A DNA stretch of 64,000 nucleotides from Bradyrhizobium ontarionense (lineage in GTDB: Bacteria; Pseudomonadota; Alphaproteobacteria; Rhizobiales; Xanthobacteraceae): NCBI RefSeq assembly GCF_021088345.1, contig NZ_CP088156.1, forward strand, positions 868,001 to 932,000, written 5' to 3'. This document shows positions 25,925 to 34,872 of this stretch, one piece after another (positions within the stretch are counted from its first letter, which is position 1; each line of letters opens with the position of its first letter). The notes beneath the pieces were generated by a model that did not search any database, was not told the origin of the DNA, and saw nothing but the letters and a program-made list of their open reading frames with translations. The position numbers and the translations under genes are program-made.

Positions 25925-25942
25925 TTTATGGATATCCATAAA
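25925..25942. promoter_or_regulatory. Operator-like dyad 2 (18-bp perfect palindrome)
   Basis: TTTATGGATATCCATAAA is a perfect palindrome ending 3 bp before the Ner-like ATG at 25946. It differs from dyad 1, so the repressor and the Ner-like protein may each own one site. An alternative ATG at 25928 lies within it. Confidence 0.6.
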
Positions 25943-25945
25943 TGG

Positions 25946-26164
25946 ATGAACGCTATCAAGCATATCCGCTGCAAGCTCTTCGGGGTCACCCAGGAAGAGA
26001 TGGCCAAGATCGCCGGCGTCCGCCAAGCGACGATCTCGCGGTGGGAAGCTGGCCTCACGGATCCGTCGCTGCGGCACATGCGCCGCATTCGCTCGGAAGC
26101 GCGCAAGCGCCGCCTCGCGTGGGATGACGCTCTGCTGCTGGCCGAGGGGAGTCGTGCGGCATGA
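25946..26164 (+). CDS. Small XRE/Cro-like regulator (Ner-like position)
   Basis: 72 residues. FGVTQEEMAKIAGVRQATISRWEAG is a canonical helix-turn-helix. First gene of the rightward early operon, divergent from the repressor, the place of ner in Mu. It probably turns down early and repressor promoters after induction. No clear ribosome site, and upstream ATGs at 25907 and 25928 are in frame, so the start is uncertain. Confidence 0.75.
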   Translation: MNAIKHIRCKLFGVTQEEMAKIAGVRQATISRWEAGLTDPSLRHMRRIRSEARKRRLAWDDALLLAEGSRAA

Positions 26165-26361
26165 CCCTGGCTCCCTCAACATCCGTTCGCTCCAGGCATC
26201 GTCGGCTCCTACGCAACTACCTTGCCGTCACTCTCCCGATCGGCGGCCGTGCCGTCGACTCAGAAACGTCCGTCAAATCTGAAGTCACCTTCAACCGGGC
26301 TCCTCACGGCCTTTCGTCTCGCGTTGCCGCAGCCCTGCAACCTGCGAGCACCGCCCCATGA
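26161..26361 (+). CDS. Small early hypothetical protein
   Basis: 66 residues, Arg/Ser/Ala-rich, no domain seen. Reported because it overlaps both neighbours as ATGA, continuing the coupled chain of early genes. It could still be spacer. Confidence 0.35.
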   Translation: MTLAPSTSVRSRHRRLLRNYLAVTLPIGGRAVDSETSVKSEVTFNRAPHGLSSRVAAALQPASTAP

Positions 26362-26567
26362 CCTGGTCGCCCTCAACCATTCGACTGACCGTCGATCTCG
26401 TCGACGTCGATCGCTTCTGCCTGACGGTGCGTGATCACACCGACGGCCGCAAGCACACCATTGCCTTTGGCGACGACATCCAGATCGGCGCCAGCGATGA
26501 GGGCTCCGGCTACACGCTGATCATGCCGCGCACGCTCGCCATCCTTCATGGTGTCGCCAATGCGTGA
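26358..26567 (+). CDS. Small early phage protein
   Basis: 69 residues, beta-rich (STIRLTVDLVDVDRFCLTV, KHTIAFGDDIQIG). ATGA overlaps the previous stop. Unknown family; a compact single-domain protein. Confidence 0.5.
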   Translation: MTWSPSTIRLTVDLVDVDRFCLTVRDHTDGRKHTIAFGDDIQIGASDEGSGYTLIMPRTLAILHGVANA

Positions 26568-26730
26568 GCGCCAGGCACTCACTCTCCGCACCTTCATCGC
26601 GGCGCTCTTGCTGAGCGCAGCTTCGGTCGCGGCTTTGATCGCGGGTCTCAGCTCAGTCAGTCACCAGGCACCTGGCCCGCGCATCGTGCGCGCCGCGTCG
26701 ACGACAGACGTCGCGAGGATCGCCCCGTGA
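26560..26730 (+). CDS. Small early membrane protein
   Basis: 56 residues. RTFIAALLLSAASVAALIAGLSSV is a single membrane helix after a basic start. The ATG at 26560 lies inside the previous gene's end. Unknown role; possibly a membrane-active early protein. Confidence 0.45.
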   Translation: MRERQALTLRTFIAALLLSAASVAALIAGLSSVSHQAPGPRIVRAASTTDVARIAP

Positions 26731-27170
26731 CCAGGCGCCGCGACACCGAGCCCTCCAGTCAGCCAGACGCGATCGTCGAGCGCTTCGCGGCCGAGCGCGT
26801 GCGCGCCACGCGCACCTCGATCCGCATCGCGCAGGCGATGACGGAGGCGATCAAGGATGACGGCCGCTCGCGCGAGGAGATCGCCGACGCGATGTCGCAG
26901 GTGCTCGGCGAGCGCGTCACAGTGGAGGTGCTCTATCAGTATTCGTCGCCGGCCAACGAGCGCAACAACATTCCGGCGCATCGCCTGATGGCGCTGGTCG
27001 CCGTCACCGGCGACGTCCGCATCCTCAACGCCGCTCTCCAGGACACCAGCTTCATCGCAATCGAGCAGCGCTTTGAGCCGCTGATCCGACGCGAGGTCGC
27101 GAAGGAGCGCCTGGAGCAGATCCGCCAGGAAATCGAATCCGCCGACGCGGAATGGAGGGCAGCGAAGTGA
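26727..27170 (+). CDS. Early phage protein, CII-like helical regulator candidate
   Basis: 147 residues, GTG start overlapping the previous stop. The segment REEIADAMSQVLGERVTVE followed by LYQYSSPANERNNIPAHRL resembles phage CII-type or Mu-like early regulators that read a HTH before a fixed loop. A C-terminal helix (RREVAKERLEQIRQEIESA) would oligomerise. Regulation of early or replication genes is inferred. Confidence 0.55.
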   Translation: MTRRRDTEPSSQPDAIVERFAAERVRATRTSIRIAQAMTEAIKDDGRSREEIADAMSQVLGERVTVEVLYQYSSPANERNNIPAHRLMALVAVTGDVRILNAALQDTSFIAIEQRFEPLIRREVAKERLEQIRQEIESADAEWRAAK

Positions 27171-27724
27171 CGATCAGAAAAGAGCTTCCAGATTGCACAA
27201 GGATGGACATCGGCGAACGCTTCCAATGGGCGCTGCGCCTGATCTCTCCGCGTGACCGCGCTCGCCTCGGCCGCAACGAGAAGACGCTGCGGCTGTGGCG
27301 CGAGGCCAGCGACATGCGCGTCGATGTGGTGCTCGCGGTTGCGGCACAGACTGGCGTGCCGGTGTCATGGATTATCGAGGGCAAGGCGGACACCACGCGC
27401 GTCGAGCTGACGCCCACGGCGCCGGGTCCAATGACCAGACCTCTCGATCTGTTCGAGCAGCTCGGGTCCTGGGAGCGCATGGCGCTGATCGACGTCGTCG
27501 CGCGCGGTGGCATCGAACGCTCGCTCAATGGGTGGGACGGCACGATCACGCATCGGCACACGGCGATCCGGTCGCTGTTTGATAGCGGGCTCTGCTCGGT
27601 CAGCCGCCCCGGGATTTGCGATGCAACGCAGCTGGGTCGCAGCGTCGTCGAGGCGAAGCTTGGCAAGGATGTCTACGGCGCCGGGATCGCCGCCATGGAC
27701 GCCATCCGCAATCAGCAGTGCTGA
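27167..27724 (+). CDS. Early phage protein with XRE-like N-terminus
   Basis: 185 residues from a GTG at 27167 that overlaps the preceding stop, with GGAGGG eight bases upstream. The N-terminal RLGRNEKTLRLWREASDMRVD followed by VAAQTGVPVSWIIEGK follows the pattern of phage helix-turn-helix proteins. The C-terminal part is unassigned. It directly precedes the transposase. Confidence 0.6.
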   Translation: MTIRKELPDCTRMDIGERFQWALRLISPRDRARLGRNEKTLRLWREASDMRVDVVLAVAAQTGVPVSWIIEGKADTTRVELTPTAPGPMTRPLDLFEQLGSWERMALIDVVARGGIERSLNGWDGTITHRHTAIRSLFDSGLCSVSRPGICDATQLGRSVVEAKLGKDVYGAGIAAMDAIRNQQC

Positions 27725-27742
27725 GCTAGGGGACCTCCGGAA

Positions 27743-29893
27743 GTGAAGACGTATCTGTCAGCCGCGGAGATCGCGAGCGAGCAACTGCCGGGCCTGCCGG
27801 CCGCGGAGCGCGCCATCAAGCGCGCCGCGGCCAAGGGCGGCTGGCAGGCCCGCTCGCGCCAGGGCCGCGGCGGCGGATTGGAGTATGCGCTCGACTCGCT
27901 GCCGGCGGAGGCGCGCGCCGCCTATGTCGGCCGCCACATCGACGCGGTCGAGATTCCCGCATCCATGGCGCGCGAGGCCGCAGCCGAGCCGGAAGCCGTC
28001 AACGTCACCGGCAGCGCGGCCGACGCCCGCGACGCGCGCCTGGCGCTGCTCGGCCAGGTCGAGCGCCTGGCCAAGGAGGCCGCGATCGGCCAGAAGCGCG
28101 CCGACCGCCACCTCTGTGATCTCTACAACGCAGGATCGCTCGACATCGCGCCGTGGATCCGCGGCGAGGTCAAGCATCTCACGCCGCGCACGCTGGCGCG
28201 CTGGCGCGCCGCCGCCAAGGCCGGCCAGAAGTCGAAGCTCGCCGTCGATCGCTCCGCTGCGCGCCGCGGCACCGGCGTGCTCGATCGTGCCAATGACGGC
28301 AAGATCCGCATCCACATCCTGGCGCTGGTCGCCAAGCAGCCGCAGCTCACCGCGCACCACATCCGCGCACTGGTCGCAGACGCATTCCCGCAGATCGACG
28401 TCGGCGGTCGGCCGATCGCACTGCCGCCGATCAGGACGTTTCAAGCGGCGTTGAAATCGTGGCGCGAGAGCTATCGCGTCGAGATCGAGTCGATCCGCAA
28501 TCCGGACCGTTTCAAATCGCGGATGCGGTTCGCGGCGCGCGTCGCAAATCCGGCTGCGCGCCTCAACGAGGTCTGGCAGATCGACGCCTCGCCGGCCGAC
28601 GTGCTCACCACCGACGGCCGCTACACCATCTACATCTGCGAGGACATCTACTCGCGCCGCATGGTCGGCACCGTGTCCAAGACGCCGCGCGCCTCGGCCG
28701 TCGGCCTGCTCATCCGCAAGGCCATCCTGACCTGGGGCGTGCCGGAACGCATCAAGACCGACAACGGTTCGGACTTCATCGCACACGCGACGCGCCGCCT
28801 GTTTGCGGCGCTCGGCATCGAGAACGAGACGTCGGCCGCGTTCAGCCCGGAGCAGAAGGGCCACATCGAACGCGGCATCGGCACGGTCCAGCGCGGCCTG
28901 ATGCGCACGCTGCCGGGCTTCGTCGGCCACAGTGTCGCCGACCGCAAGGAGATCGAGGGCCGCAAGGCGTTCGCCGCACGGCTCGGCGAGACGGCCGAGG
29001 ACATGTTCGAGGTCTCGATCTCCTCAGCCGAGCTGCAGCAGCGCCTCGACGACTGGTGCGCCGACGTCTACGGCAACAAGCCGCATTCCAGCCTCAAGGG
29101 CCAGACGCCGTTCGCGGTTGCTGCGATGGCACCGGGCGGCATCAGGCGCATCGAGGACGTCCGCGCACTCGACATGCTGCTGGCGCCTGTGCCCGGCAAG
29201 GATGGCCTGCGCACCGTCACCAAAACCGGCCTGCGCGTCGACGGCGCCCACTACATCGCAGGCTTCCTCACCGTCGGCGAGACCGTGCTCGTCCGCATGG
29301 ACGAAAGCGACATGGGCCGCGTCTTCGTGTACGCGGCCGACGGCGAGTCTTACCTCGGCGAAGCCATCGCGCCGGATCTCGCCGGCATCGATCCGGCCGA
29401 GGCGATTGCGCGCGCACGCGCCGAGCAGAAGCGCCTGATCAACGATCGCATGGCCGACGTCAAGCGCGAGGCCCGCCAGATCAAGGCGAAGGACTTCGCC
29501 GGCGCGATCCACCGCCAGGCGCTGGCCGACGCCGGCAAGCTGATCGAGTTTCCCAAGCCGGTCACGGCGCACGAGACACCGGCTCTCACCGCCGCACGCT
29601 CTGCGCATCAGAGCGACACCTCGACGCACTCCGCCGAGATCGCAGCGCTCGCCGAGCAGCTGCGCGCCGAGCCGAAGCCGGACTCGCGCGTGAAGCCGCT
29701 GCGCCAGGCCGAGACCGCGCATCAACGCTGGAACAGGGCGCGCGCGATCGACGCTGCGTTGCGCGCCGGACAATTCGTCGAGCCGGACGATCTCGTCTGG
29801 CTCGGTGGGTATCGCGAAGGTCACGAGTACCGCGGCTTCCTCGCCACCTATGGCGAGCCCGCTGACAAGGATGAGTCTCGCGTGAGCAGTTAG
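27743..29893 (+). CDS. MuA-type DDE transposase
   Basis: Catalyses strand transfer of the phage ends, both integration and replicative transposition. 716 residues, close to Mu A (663). The N-terminal Mu-type DNA-binding domain starts YLSAAEIASEQLPGLPA. The rve core carries D281 (VWQID), D340 (KTDNGSDF) and E376 (KGHIERG), giving the D-D-35-E spacing. The C-terminal domain would contact the AAA+ partner. GTG start with AGGGGA upstream. Its candidate targets are the end sites at 2697, 2719, 45707 and 45824. Confidence 0.95.
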   Translation: MKTYLSAAEIASEQLPGLPAAERAIKRAAAKGGWQARSRQGRGGGLEYALDSLPAEARAAYVGRHIDAVEIPASMAREAAAEPEAVNVTGSAADARDARLALLGQVERLAKEAAIGQKRADRHLCDLYNAGSLDIAPWIRGEVKHLTPRTLARWRAAAKAGQKSKLAVDRSAARRGTGVLDRANDGKIRIHILALVAKQPQLTAHHIRALVADAFPQIDVGGRPIALPPIRTFQAALKSWRESYRVEIESIRNPDRFKSRMRFAARVANPAARLNEVWQIDASPADVLTTDGRYTIYICEDIYSRRMVGTVSKTPRASAVGLLIRKAILTWGVPERIKTDNGSDFIAHATRRLFAALGIENETSAAFSPEQKGHIERGIGTVQRGLMRTLPGFVGHSVADRKEIEGRKAFAARLGETAEDMFEVSISSAELQQRLDDWCADVYGNKPHSSLKGQTPFAVAAMAPGGIRRIEDVRALDMLLAPVPGKDGLRTVTKTGLRVDGAHYIAGFLTVGETVLVRMDESDMGRVFVYAADGESYLGEAIAPDLAGIDPAEAIARARAEQKRLINDRMADVKREARQIKAKDFAGAIHRQALADAGKLIEFPKPVTAHETPALTAARSAHQSDTSTHSAEIAALAEQLRAEPKPDSRVKPLRQAETAHQRWNRARAIDAALRAGQFVEPDDLVWLGGYREGHEYRGFLATYGEPADKDESRVSS

Positions 29894-29929
29894 TTCGTCT
29901 TCCACTCAACGAAAGGTCAGGACCCTCTC

Positions 29930-30718
29930 ATGAGCAACCATCAGACAAACCAAATCCAAGGCCCGGTCGCGCTGAAGAACGTCGCCGCCTTCATGGCGAT
30001 GACGACGCGGCTGATCGAACGGTCGCCGCATTTGCCGGGCTTCGGCGTCTGCCACGGCCCGTCCGGCTTCGGCAAGACCTATGCGTCGATCTTCGCGCAG
30101 AACCGCGTCAAGGCCACGCGCATCGAGGTCGGCGATAGCTGGACGCGCCGCACGCTTCTGCATCGCGTGCTGCGCGAGTTCGGCGAGCGTCCGAAGGAGC
30201 GCACGCCGATCGCCGAGCTGGCGGAGATGGCGCGCGGCGCACTCGGCCAGGACTCCAGCCGGCCACTGATTGTCGATGAGGCCGACAAGCTGGTCGACAA
30301 GGGCATGATCGAGATCCTGCGCGAGCTGCAGGAGGAGAGCGGCGCGCCTGTCATCCTGATCGGCGAGGAGAAGCTGCCGACCAAGCTGCTCGCGGTCGAG
30401 CGCATGCACAACCGCGTGCTGCACTGGTTCTCGGCCGAGCCCTGCGACCTGGACGACACGCGCGTGCTGGCCGGCGCCTTCGCGCCGAAGGTCGAGATCA
30501 AGGACGATCTGCTCGACACCATCCGCATGCGCTCGGGCGGCCGAGCCCGGCGCATCGTCGTCAATCTCGACCATGCCGCGGTGGTCGCGCGCAACGCCGG
30601 CCTCAAGACGCTCGATCTCAAGCTTTGGGGAGCGGAGGACTTCTACACCGGCGAGCCGCCGGCGCCGCGTCACGTCGAGGCCTATCCGCGTCGCGCGGGC
30701 GGCAAGGCGGTGGCCTGA
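29930..30718 (+). CDS. MuB-type AAA+ ATPase, transposition target selector
   Basis: 262 residues. Walker A is GPSGFGKT (residues 43-50) and Walker B is PLIVDEADKL (about 112-121). MuB binds DNA and directs the transposase to distant targets (target immunity). It follows the transposase by 36 bp, the invariant order in transposable phages. It is shorter than Mu B (312), as in B3-like phages lacking the extra N-terminal HTH. Confidence 0.92.
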   Translation: MSNHQTNQIQGPVALKNVAAFMAMTTRLIERSPHLPGFGVCHGPSGFGKTYASIFAQNRVKATRIEVGDSWTRRTLLHRVLREFGERPKERTPIAELAEMARGALGQDSSRPLIVDEADKLVDKGMIEILRELQEESGAPVILIGEEKLPTKLLAVERMHNRVLHWFSAEPCDLDDTRVLAGAFAPKVEIKDDLLDTIRMRSGGRARRIVVNLDHAAVVARNAGLKTLDLKLWGAEDFYTGEPPAPRHVEAYPRRAGGKAVA

Positions 30719-30720
30719 CA

Positions 30721-31347
30721 ATGGCGATGTTCCACCAACAGGCCAAGCTAGACGTCCGCGTCCCCAAGGGCAACGAGGGCTTCTGGCTGATCATGAACCA
30801 CCTGCAGATCCTCAACGGCGAGTTCACCGTGGGCGATATCGACGAGCTGACGTGCTCGTGTGTTCAGAACGTCAGCAAGTATCTCACTGGCCTGCTCAAC
30901 GCCGGCATCGCCGAGCAGGTCGGCGAGCGGCCACCGAAGGCCAAGGGCCAGTTTGCCTCGCCGCTTTACAGGCTCGTGAAGACGCCCGTCCTCGCACCGC
31001 GCGTGCGGGATGACGGCAGCCTGATCCCGGCCACGGCGCAGGAATGCGTCTGGAACGCGATGCGCACGCTGAAGCAGTTCAACGTTCCGGAGCTGATCTT
31101 CGCCGCCACGACCGACCAGGTGAAGCCGAAGGAGCCGGCCACACGCCGCTACGTGATGCTGATCGAACGCGCCGGCTACCTGGTCCGCGTCGGGAAGTGC
31201 CAGCCGATCCGCTACCGCCTCAAGCCGGACATGAACACTGGGCCGCAGCCGCCGAGCTGCAAGCTGTTCGACGTTCGCGTGGTCTGGGATCCCAACCTGA
31301 AGCGCTTCTTCGGCGACGCGCCGGAAGCGAGAGAGGTCGCACCATGA
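30721..31347 (+). CDS. Winged-helix-like early phage protein
   Basis: 208 residues from MAMFHQQAKLDVRV, preferred over a longer extension since it begins right after the MuB stop. GEFTVGDIDELTCSCVQNVSKYLTGLLNAGI is a winged-helix pattern and a second copy-like region (ATRRYVMLIERAGYLVRVG) follows. Probably a DNA-binding protein of the transposition operon. Confidence 0.6.
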   Translation: MAMFHQQAKLDVRVPKGNEGFWLIMNHLQILNGEFTVGDIDELTCSCVQNVSKYLTGLLNAGIAEQVGERPPKAKGQFASPLYRLVKTPVLAPRVRDDGSLIPATAQECVWNAMRTLKQFNVPELIFAATTDQVKPKEPATRRYVMLIERAGYLVRVGKCQPIRYRLKPDMNTGPQPPSCKLFDVRVVWDPNLKRFFGDAPEAREVAP

Positions 31348-31736
31348 ACGGACAGAGTTACCACGCCAAGGCCAAGACGGCCTGGGGCGATGCGCTGCCG
31401 GACTGGGTCCAGGCGCTCGCCGAGGAGGCCGATCGCACCAACGCCCGCCGTGTCGCCGAACGCATCGGCTACTCCAACGCCGTCGTCAGCTACGTCATCG
31501 CCAACAAATATCCGGGCGATGTCGAGCGCGTCGCGGAGAAGGTCCGCGGTGCGCTGCTCGGCGCCAAGGTCATGTGTCCCGTCATGGGCGAGATGGACCG
31601 CGACTACTGCCTCGACCAGCAGAAGATCGGCGACACCGGCGCATCGTCGGTACGAGCGCGGCTCTATCGCCACTGCCGCGGCCTCGGCGGCGTCGAGAAG
31701 TGCCCGAACTCGCGCATCCCGGAGGGCCAGCGATGA
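31344..31736 (+). CDS. Regulator with HTH and cysteine cluster
   Basis: 130 residues; ATGA overlap with the previous gene. ARRVAERIGYSNAVVSYVIA is an XRE/LacI-like helix-turn-helix, followed by four spaced cysteines (CPVMGEMDRDYC, then HCRGLGGVEKC) that could bind zinc. This protein type is common in Mu-like early regions of proteobacteria. Confidence 0.65.
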   Translation: MNGQSYHAKAKTAWGDALPDWVQALAEEADRTNARRVAERIGYSNAVVSYVIANKYPGDVERVAEKVRGALLGAKVMCPVMGEMDRDYCLDQQKIGDTGASSVRARLYRHCRGLGGVEKCPNSRIPEGQR

Positions 31737-32008
31737 GCGATGTCTCTCACGAGCTGCTCCGGCTGTACGACCAGTATGACGCCTGGATCAACGGCCGCAT
31801 CCAGTTCACCGTCGCCGAGGCGCTGACCTTCAAGCGCGATTTACGCAAGGCCATCGCCCAGGTCGGCCTCCTGGAGATCGGCCTCAACAGCGCGACGATG
31901 GATGCGGTGGCCGCGGCCTGCGCGCCCGACAGCAATGTCGTGTTGCTGTCGATGCATCGTATCGAGCGCATCGTTCAACGCGCGGTGAACGAGGGAGAGC
32001 CGGCATGA
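31733..32008 (+). CDS. Small early phage protein
   Basis: 91 residues, helical (HELLRLYDQYDAWINGRIQF, FKRDLRKAIAQVGLLE). Overlaps both neighbours as ATGA. No family recognised. Confidence 0.55.
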   Translation: MSDVSHELLRLYDQYDAWINGRIQFTVAEALTFKRDLRKAIAQVGLLEIGLNSATMDAVAAACAPDSNVVLLSMHRIERIVQRAVNEGEPA

Positions 32009-32331
32009 CCGCGCACTCCCTGAAGCTGCCGAGCTTCGCCGACCAGGTGCTGTCGGCCGACCCGCTCGCCGCCGCGGCGCGCATCGAGAAGCAGGGCGCG
32101 CGCGCCGCCATCGCGGCCTCGACGGTCGAGATCGTGGCGATGGCGCTGCTGGTGATGAGGCTCAAGGCCATCACCGACCTCACCTACGACATGTTCAAGG
32201 CCGCCGACCGCCTGGACAGCGTGGCGCAGGACGAACTCCTGCGCGAGACCCGCCTGAAGATTTCCGTCGTCGGCGCTTCGCTCGAAGCGCTCGGCTACGG
32301 CGATGTCGCCCAGCAGCAAGAAGAGGAGTAG
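32005..32331 (+). CDS. Helical early phage protein
   Basis: 108 residues, strongly helical with an acidic Gln/Glu tail (VAQQQEEE). ATGA overlap with the gene before and 6 bp from gam. No membrane segment is certain. Unknown role. Confidence 0.55.
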   Translation: MTAHSLKLPSFADQVLSADPLAAAARIEKQGARAAIAASTVEIVAMALLVMRLKAITDLTYDMFKAADRLDSVAQDELLRETRLKISVVGASLEALGYGDVAQQQEEE

Positions 32332-32337
32332 TAGACC

Positions 32338-32907
32338 ATGGTGAAGCGTAAAGCCGCAGCCGCGAACGTGCGCGTGCCGCAGACGAAGGAAGAGGCCGCG
32401 GAGATGATCGCCGAGTACGGCGCCACAATCCGCGAGATCTCGGTGATCGAGCTGGCGATGCTCGAAAGCCTCGCCAAGATCAAGAAGCAGGCGGAGCTCG
32501 ACGCCGAGCCACACAGCAAGAAGGCGGTTGAGCTGTTCAAGGGCCTGCAGATCTACTGCGAGGCCAACCGCCAGGTGCTGCTCGGCAACAGCGGCCTCAA
32601 GACCGCCGACCTCGGCACCGGCAAGGTGTCGTGGCGGCACAAGCCAGCGAAGGTCTCCCTGAGCGGCGATGTCGAGGTGATCGTCGAGCGCATCTATGCC
32701 AAGGCGCAGGCCGCGCTGAACCGCGACGATGCGGTCGCGGCGTTGAGCTACAAGGCGTTCATCCGCGTCTCCTCGACTGTCGACAAGGAGAACATGCTGA
32801 AGAATGCCGACCTCGCGCGCACGATCGATGGCGTGACGATCGGCAGCGGCGGTGAGCAGTTCGAGATCGAGCCGTTCGGCGCCGAGATCTCGGAGGCGGC
32901 CGAATGA
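32338..32907 (+). CDS. Gam-like host-nuclease inhibitor
   Basis: 189 residues. Mu Gam binds DNA ends as a Ku-like dimer and shields them from exonuclease. The signature QIYCEANRQVLL followed by GTGKVSWRHKPAKVSL matches the family, with a long N-terminal helix (about 40-75). Same relative place as in Mu, between B and gemA. Confidence 0.88.
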   Translation: MVKRKAAAANVRVPQTKEEAAEMIAEYGATIREISVIELAMLESLAKIKKQAELDAEPHSKKAVELFKGLQIYCEANRQVLLGNSGLKTADLGTGKVSWRHKPAKVSLSGDVEVIVERIYAKAQAALNRDDAVAALSYKAFIRVSSTVDKENMLKNADLARTIDGVTIGSGGEQFEIEPFGAEISEAAE

Positions 32908-33278
32908 TCAGGCCAGCTCTCCGCGTCGGCCTGACCCGGCGCCAGCGCGACTGCTACGACGCAATCGTCGCGCACATTGCCCGCACCGGCGCCTCGCCGA
33001 GCTATCACCAGCTCGCCAACGCGCTGGCCATCCACTCCAAGACCGGCGTGATGCGCATGGTGCGGGCGCTGCGCGAGCGCGGCTACGTCCACTTCGTGGA
33101 GCATCGCGCCCGCTCGATCACGCTCGCCGCGCCGATCGGCGGCTACACGCTGTCTGCCGAGCTGGAGTCCCAGCTCCGCACCTATTGCGCGGAGCATGGC
33201 GAGCCCGATCCGGCGGCGATCGTTGCCGATGCGGTCAACCTCTTCCTCGACCAGGCCGGAGGCATCGTCGCGTCATGA
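32904..33278 (+). CDS. LexA-type winged-helix regulator
   Basis: 124 residues. GLTRRQRDCYDAIVAHIARTGASPSYHQLANAL is the LexA DNA-binding opening, and the wing ends in FVEHRARSITL. No S24 peptidase part follows, so it is a free DNA-binding domain with an unrelated short tail. It may act on SOS-type boxes; inference. Confidence 0.7.
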   Translation: MIRPALRVGLTRRQRDCYDAIVAHIARTGASPSYHQLANALAIHSKTGVMRMVRALRERGYVHFVEHRARSITLAAPIGGYTLSAELESQLRTYCAEHGEPDPAAIVADAVNLFLDQAGGIVAS

Positions 33279-33757
33279 CCGGGACGTCGGCAGGCTGGAC
33301 TCCGGAGCGCCGCGCCAGGCAGGCGGCGCTGATGACGTCTCAGAACAACGACGCGTCGTTCCAGGCCAAGCGAAACCGCGCGGCCTGGTCGGAGGACCGG
33401 AAGGCGCAGAAGCGCGCCCAGATGCGCAAGCAGAATGCCGACCCGACGTTCCGGGCGCGCAACCTGGACGGCATCAGCCGCCGCCGCCCGCGCGGCGATA
33501 TCGAAGTGCCCGCGCATGCTCATCCGATCGTGCGCGGGTTCTTCGCCGAGCTGCGGGCACACCAGGCTTCGATGCAGCGGGTCGCCCGGCAGGCCGGCAT
33601 CTCCGCCGACACCATCGCCGGCTGGCGCAAGCACATGCCGCTGCTCGACATCATCGAAGCTGCGCTCGGATCGCTGGATCTCGAGCTGGCGATCGTGCCG
33701 CGCGGCTCGCGCGACGCGAACGGATTTCTTCAACGACGACGGAAAGGACAGGACTGA
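33275..33757 (+). CDS. NUMOD/HTH-like early protein
   Basis: 160 residues. The basic N-terminal half (TPERRARQAALM, RAAWSEDRKAQKRAQMRKQN) resembles NUMOD DNA-binding repeats of homing nucleases. The C-terminal half (MQRVARQAGISADTIAGWRKHM) is an XRE-like HTH. No nuclease core is present, so it is probably a regulator. Confidence 0.55.
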   Translation: MTGTSAGWTPERRARQAALMTSQNNDASFQAKRNRAAWSEDRKAQKRAQMRKQNADPTFRARNLDGISRRRPRGDIEVPAHAHPIVRGFFAELRAHQASMQRVARQAGISADTIAGWRKHMPLLDIIEAALGSLDLELAIVPRGSRDANGFLQRRRKGQD

Positions 33758-34461
33758 TGAAGCTCTCAACCGAACGCGCGACCACGTCCATGATCTCGAC
33801 CATTCACGTCCTTAAGGCGAAGGCCGCGTTCGACGACGACACCTATCGCGATTTCCTGGTGCGCGAGACCGGCAAGCGCTCGGCCAAGGATCTGACCGTG
33901 CGCGAGGCTGGCCGCGTCATCGACCAGTTGCGCACCGCCGCGGGCGAGCCGGGCCCAGCGGGCGCCGTCTCCGGACTCGACGGCGCGATCGGCACTAAGT
34001 TGCGCGCGCTGTGGATCGCCGGCTGGAATCTCGGCATCGTCCGCGACCGGACCGACAAGGCGATGCTGTCCTATCTGCAGCGGCAGACCGGCGTCTCTCA
34101 CGTCCGCTTCCTTCAGGCGGCTGGCTCCGGCTCCGCGGCGATCGAGGGCCTCAAGACCTGGCTGTCGCGCGCCGGCGGGGTTGAGTGGCCGCTCCAGGGC
34201 GACGACGTCATCGACGCCAAGCGCGCCGTGCTCGACGCGCAATGGCGCAAGCTGATCGAGCTCGGCGCCGTCAAGCCGATCGGCCAGGCCGTCGATCCCA
34301 TGCTCGACCTCGAAGCCTACGCCACACGCGTCGCGCGCTGCAACCGCTGGGACTCGCTCCGGAGCGAGGACTACGACCAGGTCGCAAAGTCGCTCGGCAA
34401 CAAGCTGCGCGCCGCCCTCGCGAAGATCTCCTTAACCGACACCGTCAACCAGGAGCACTAG
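33757..34461 (+). CDS. GemA-like protein (Mu gp16 family, DUF1018)
   Basis: 234 residues from MKLSTERATTSM. The opening (TIHVLKAKAAFDDDTYRDFLVRETGKRSAKDLT) and the LRALWIAGWNLGIV segment are typical of gp16/GemA, which modulates host gene expression and DNA topology in Mu. The ATG overlaps the previous stop. Confidence 0.88.
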   Translation: MKLSTERATTSMISTIHVLKAKAAFDDDTYRDFLVRETGKRSAKDLTVREAGRVIDQLRTAAGEPGPAGAVSGLDGAIGTKLRALWIAGWNLGIVRDRTDKAMLSYLQRQTGVSHVRFLQAAGSGSAAIEGLKTWLSRAGGVEWPLQGDDVIDAKRAVLDAQWRKLIELGAVKPIGQAVDPMLDLEAYATRVARCNRWDSLRSEDYDQVAKSLGNKLRAALAKISLTDTVNQEH

Positions 34462-34463
34462 CA

Positions 34464-34868
34464 ATGCCCTTCGTCAAACATGTCGACCAGAAGTCGCTCT
34501 CCGGCCTGCCGGCAAAGGTTGCGCTAGTGAGCAACGGGGGCTCAAAGCTCCCCTGCCTGACGATCTCGTTCAGGGCCGCCTTCGCCGCCGAGGCTGAGAT
34601 CAAGAGCACCGATCGTTACGACCTTCTCGTTGGAACGGAGGAGGACAAGGGCGTCGTGTTGCTGAAGCGGAGCGAGGACGGTCTCTACACGCCGCGCCTC
34701 ACCGAGCATTTGGCTGTCTTCCGATTTCCCAGTTTCGATAAGTTCGGAATGACGCGCCACAAGCAGGAGAGGTGCGCGGCCGAGATCGTCAATCCGGAAG
34801 AGAACCTCGACCTGATCGAGGTCACGCTGCCCGCCTGGGCCGTCGAAGACGTCAAGAGCGAGGCGTAG
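34464..34868 (+). CDS. Hypothetical early-middle phage protein
   Basis: 134 residues, two short beta clusters (KVALVSNGGSK, RYDLLVGTEEDKGVVLLKR) and an FRFPSFDKFG motif. Two bases after gemA. Not recognised; looks like a small alpha/beta protein shared among phages of this type. Confidence 0.55.
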   Translation: MPFVKHVDQKSLSGLPAKVALVSNGGSKLPCLTISFRAAFAAEAEIKSTDRYDLLVGTEEDKGVVLLKRSEDGLYTPRLTEHLAVFRFPSFDKFGMTRHKQERCAAEIVNPEENLDLIEVTLPAWAVEDVKSEA

Positions 34869-34872
34869 CACC

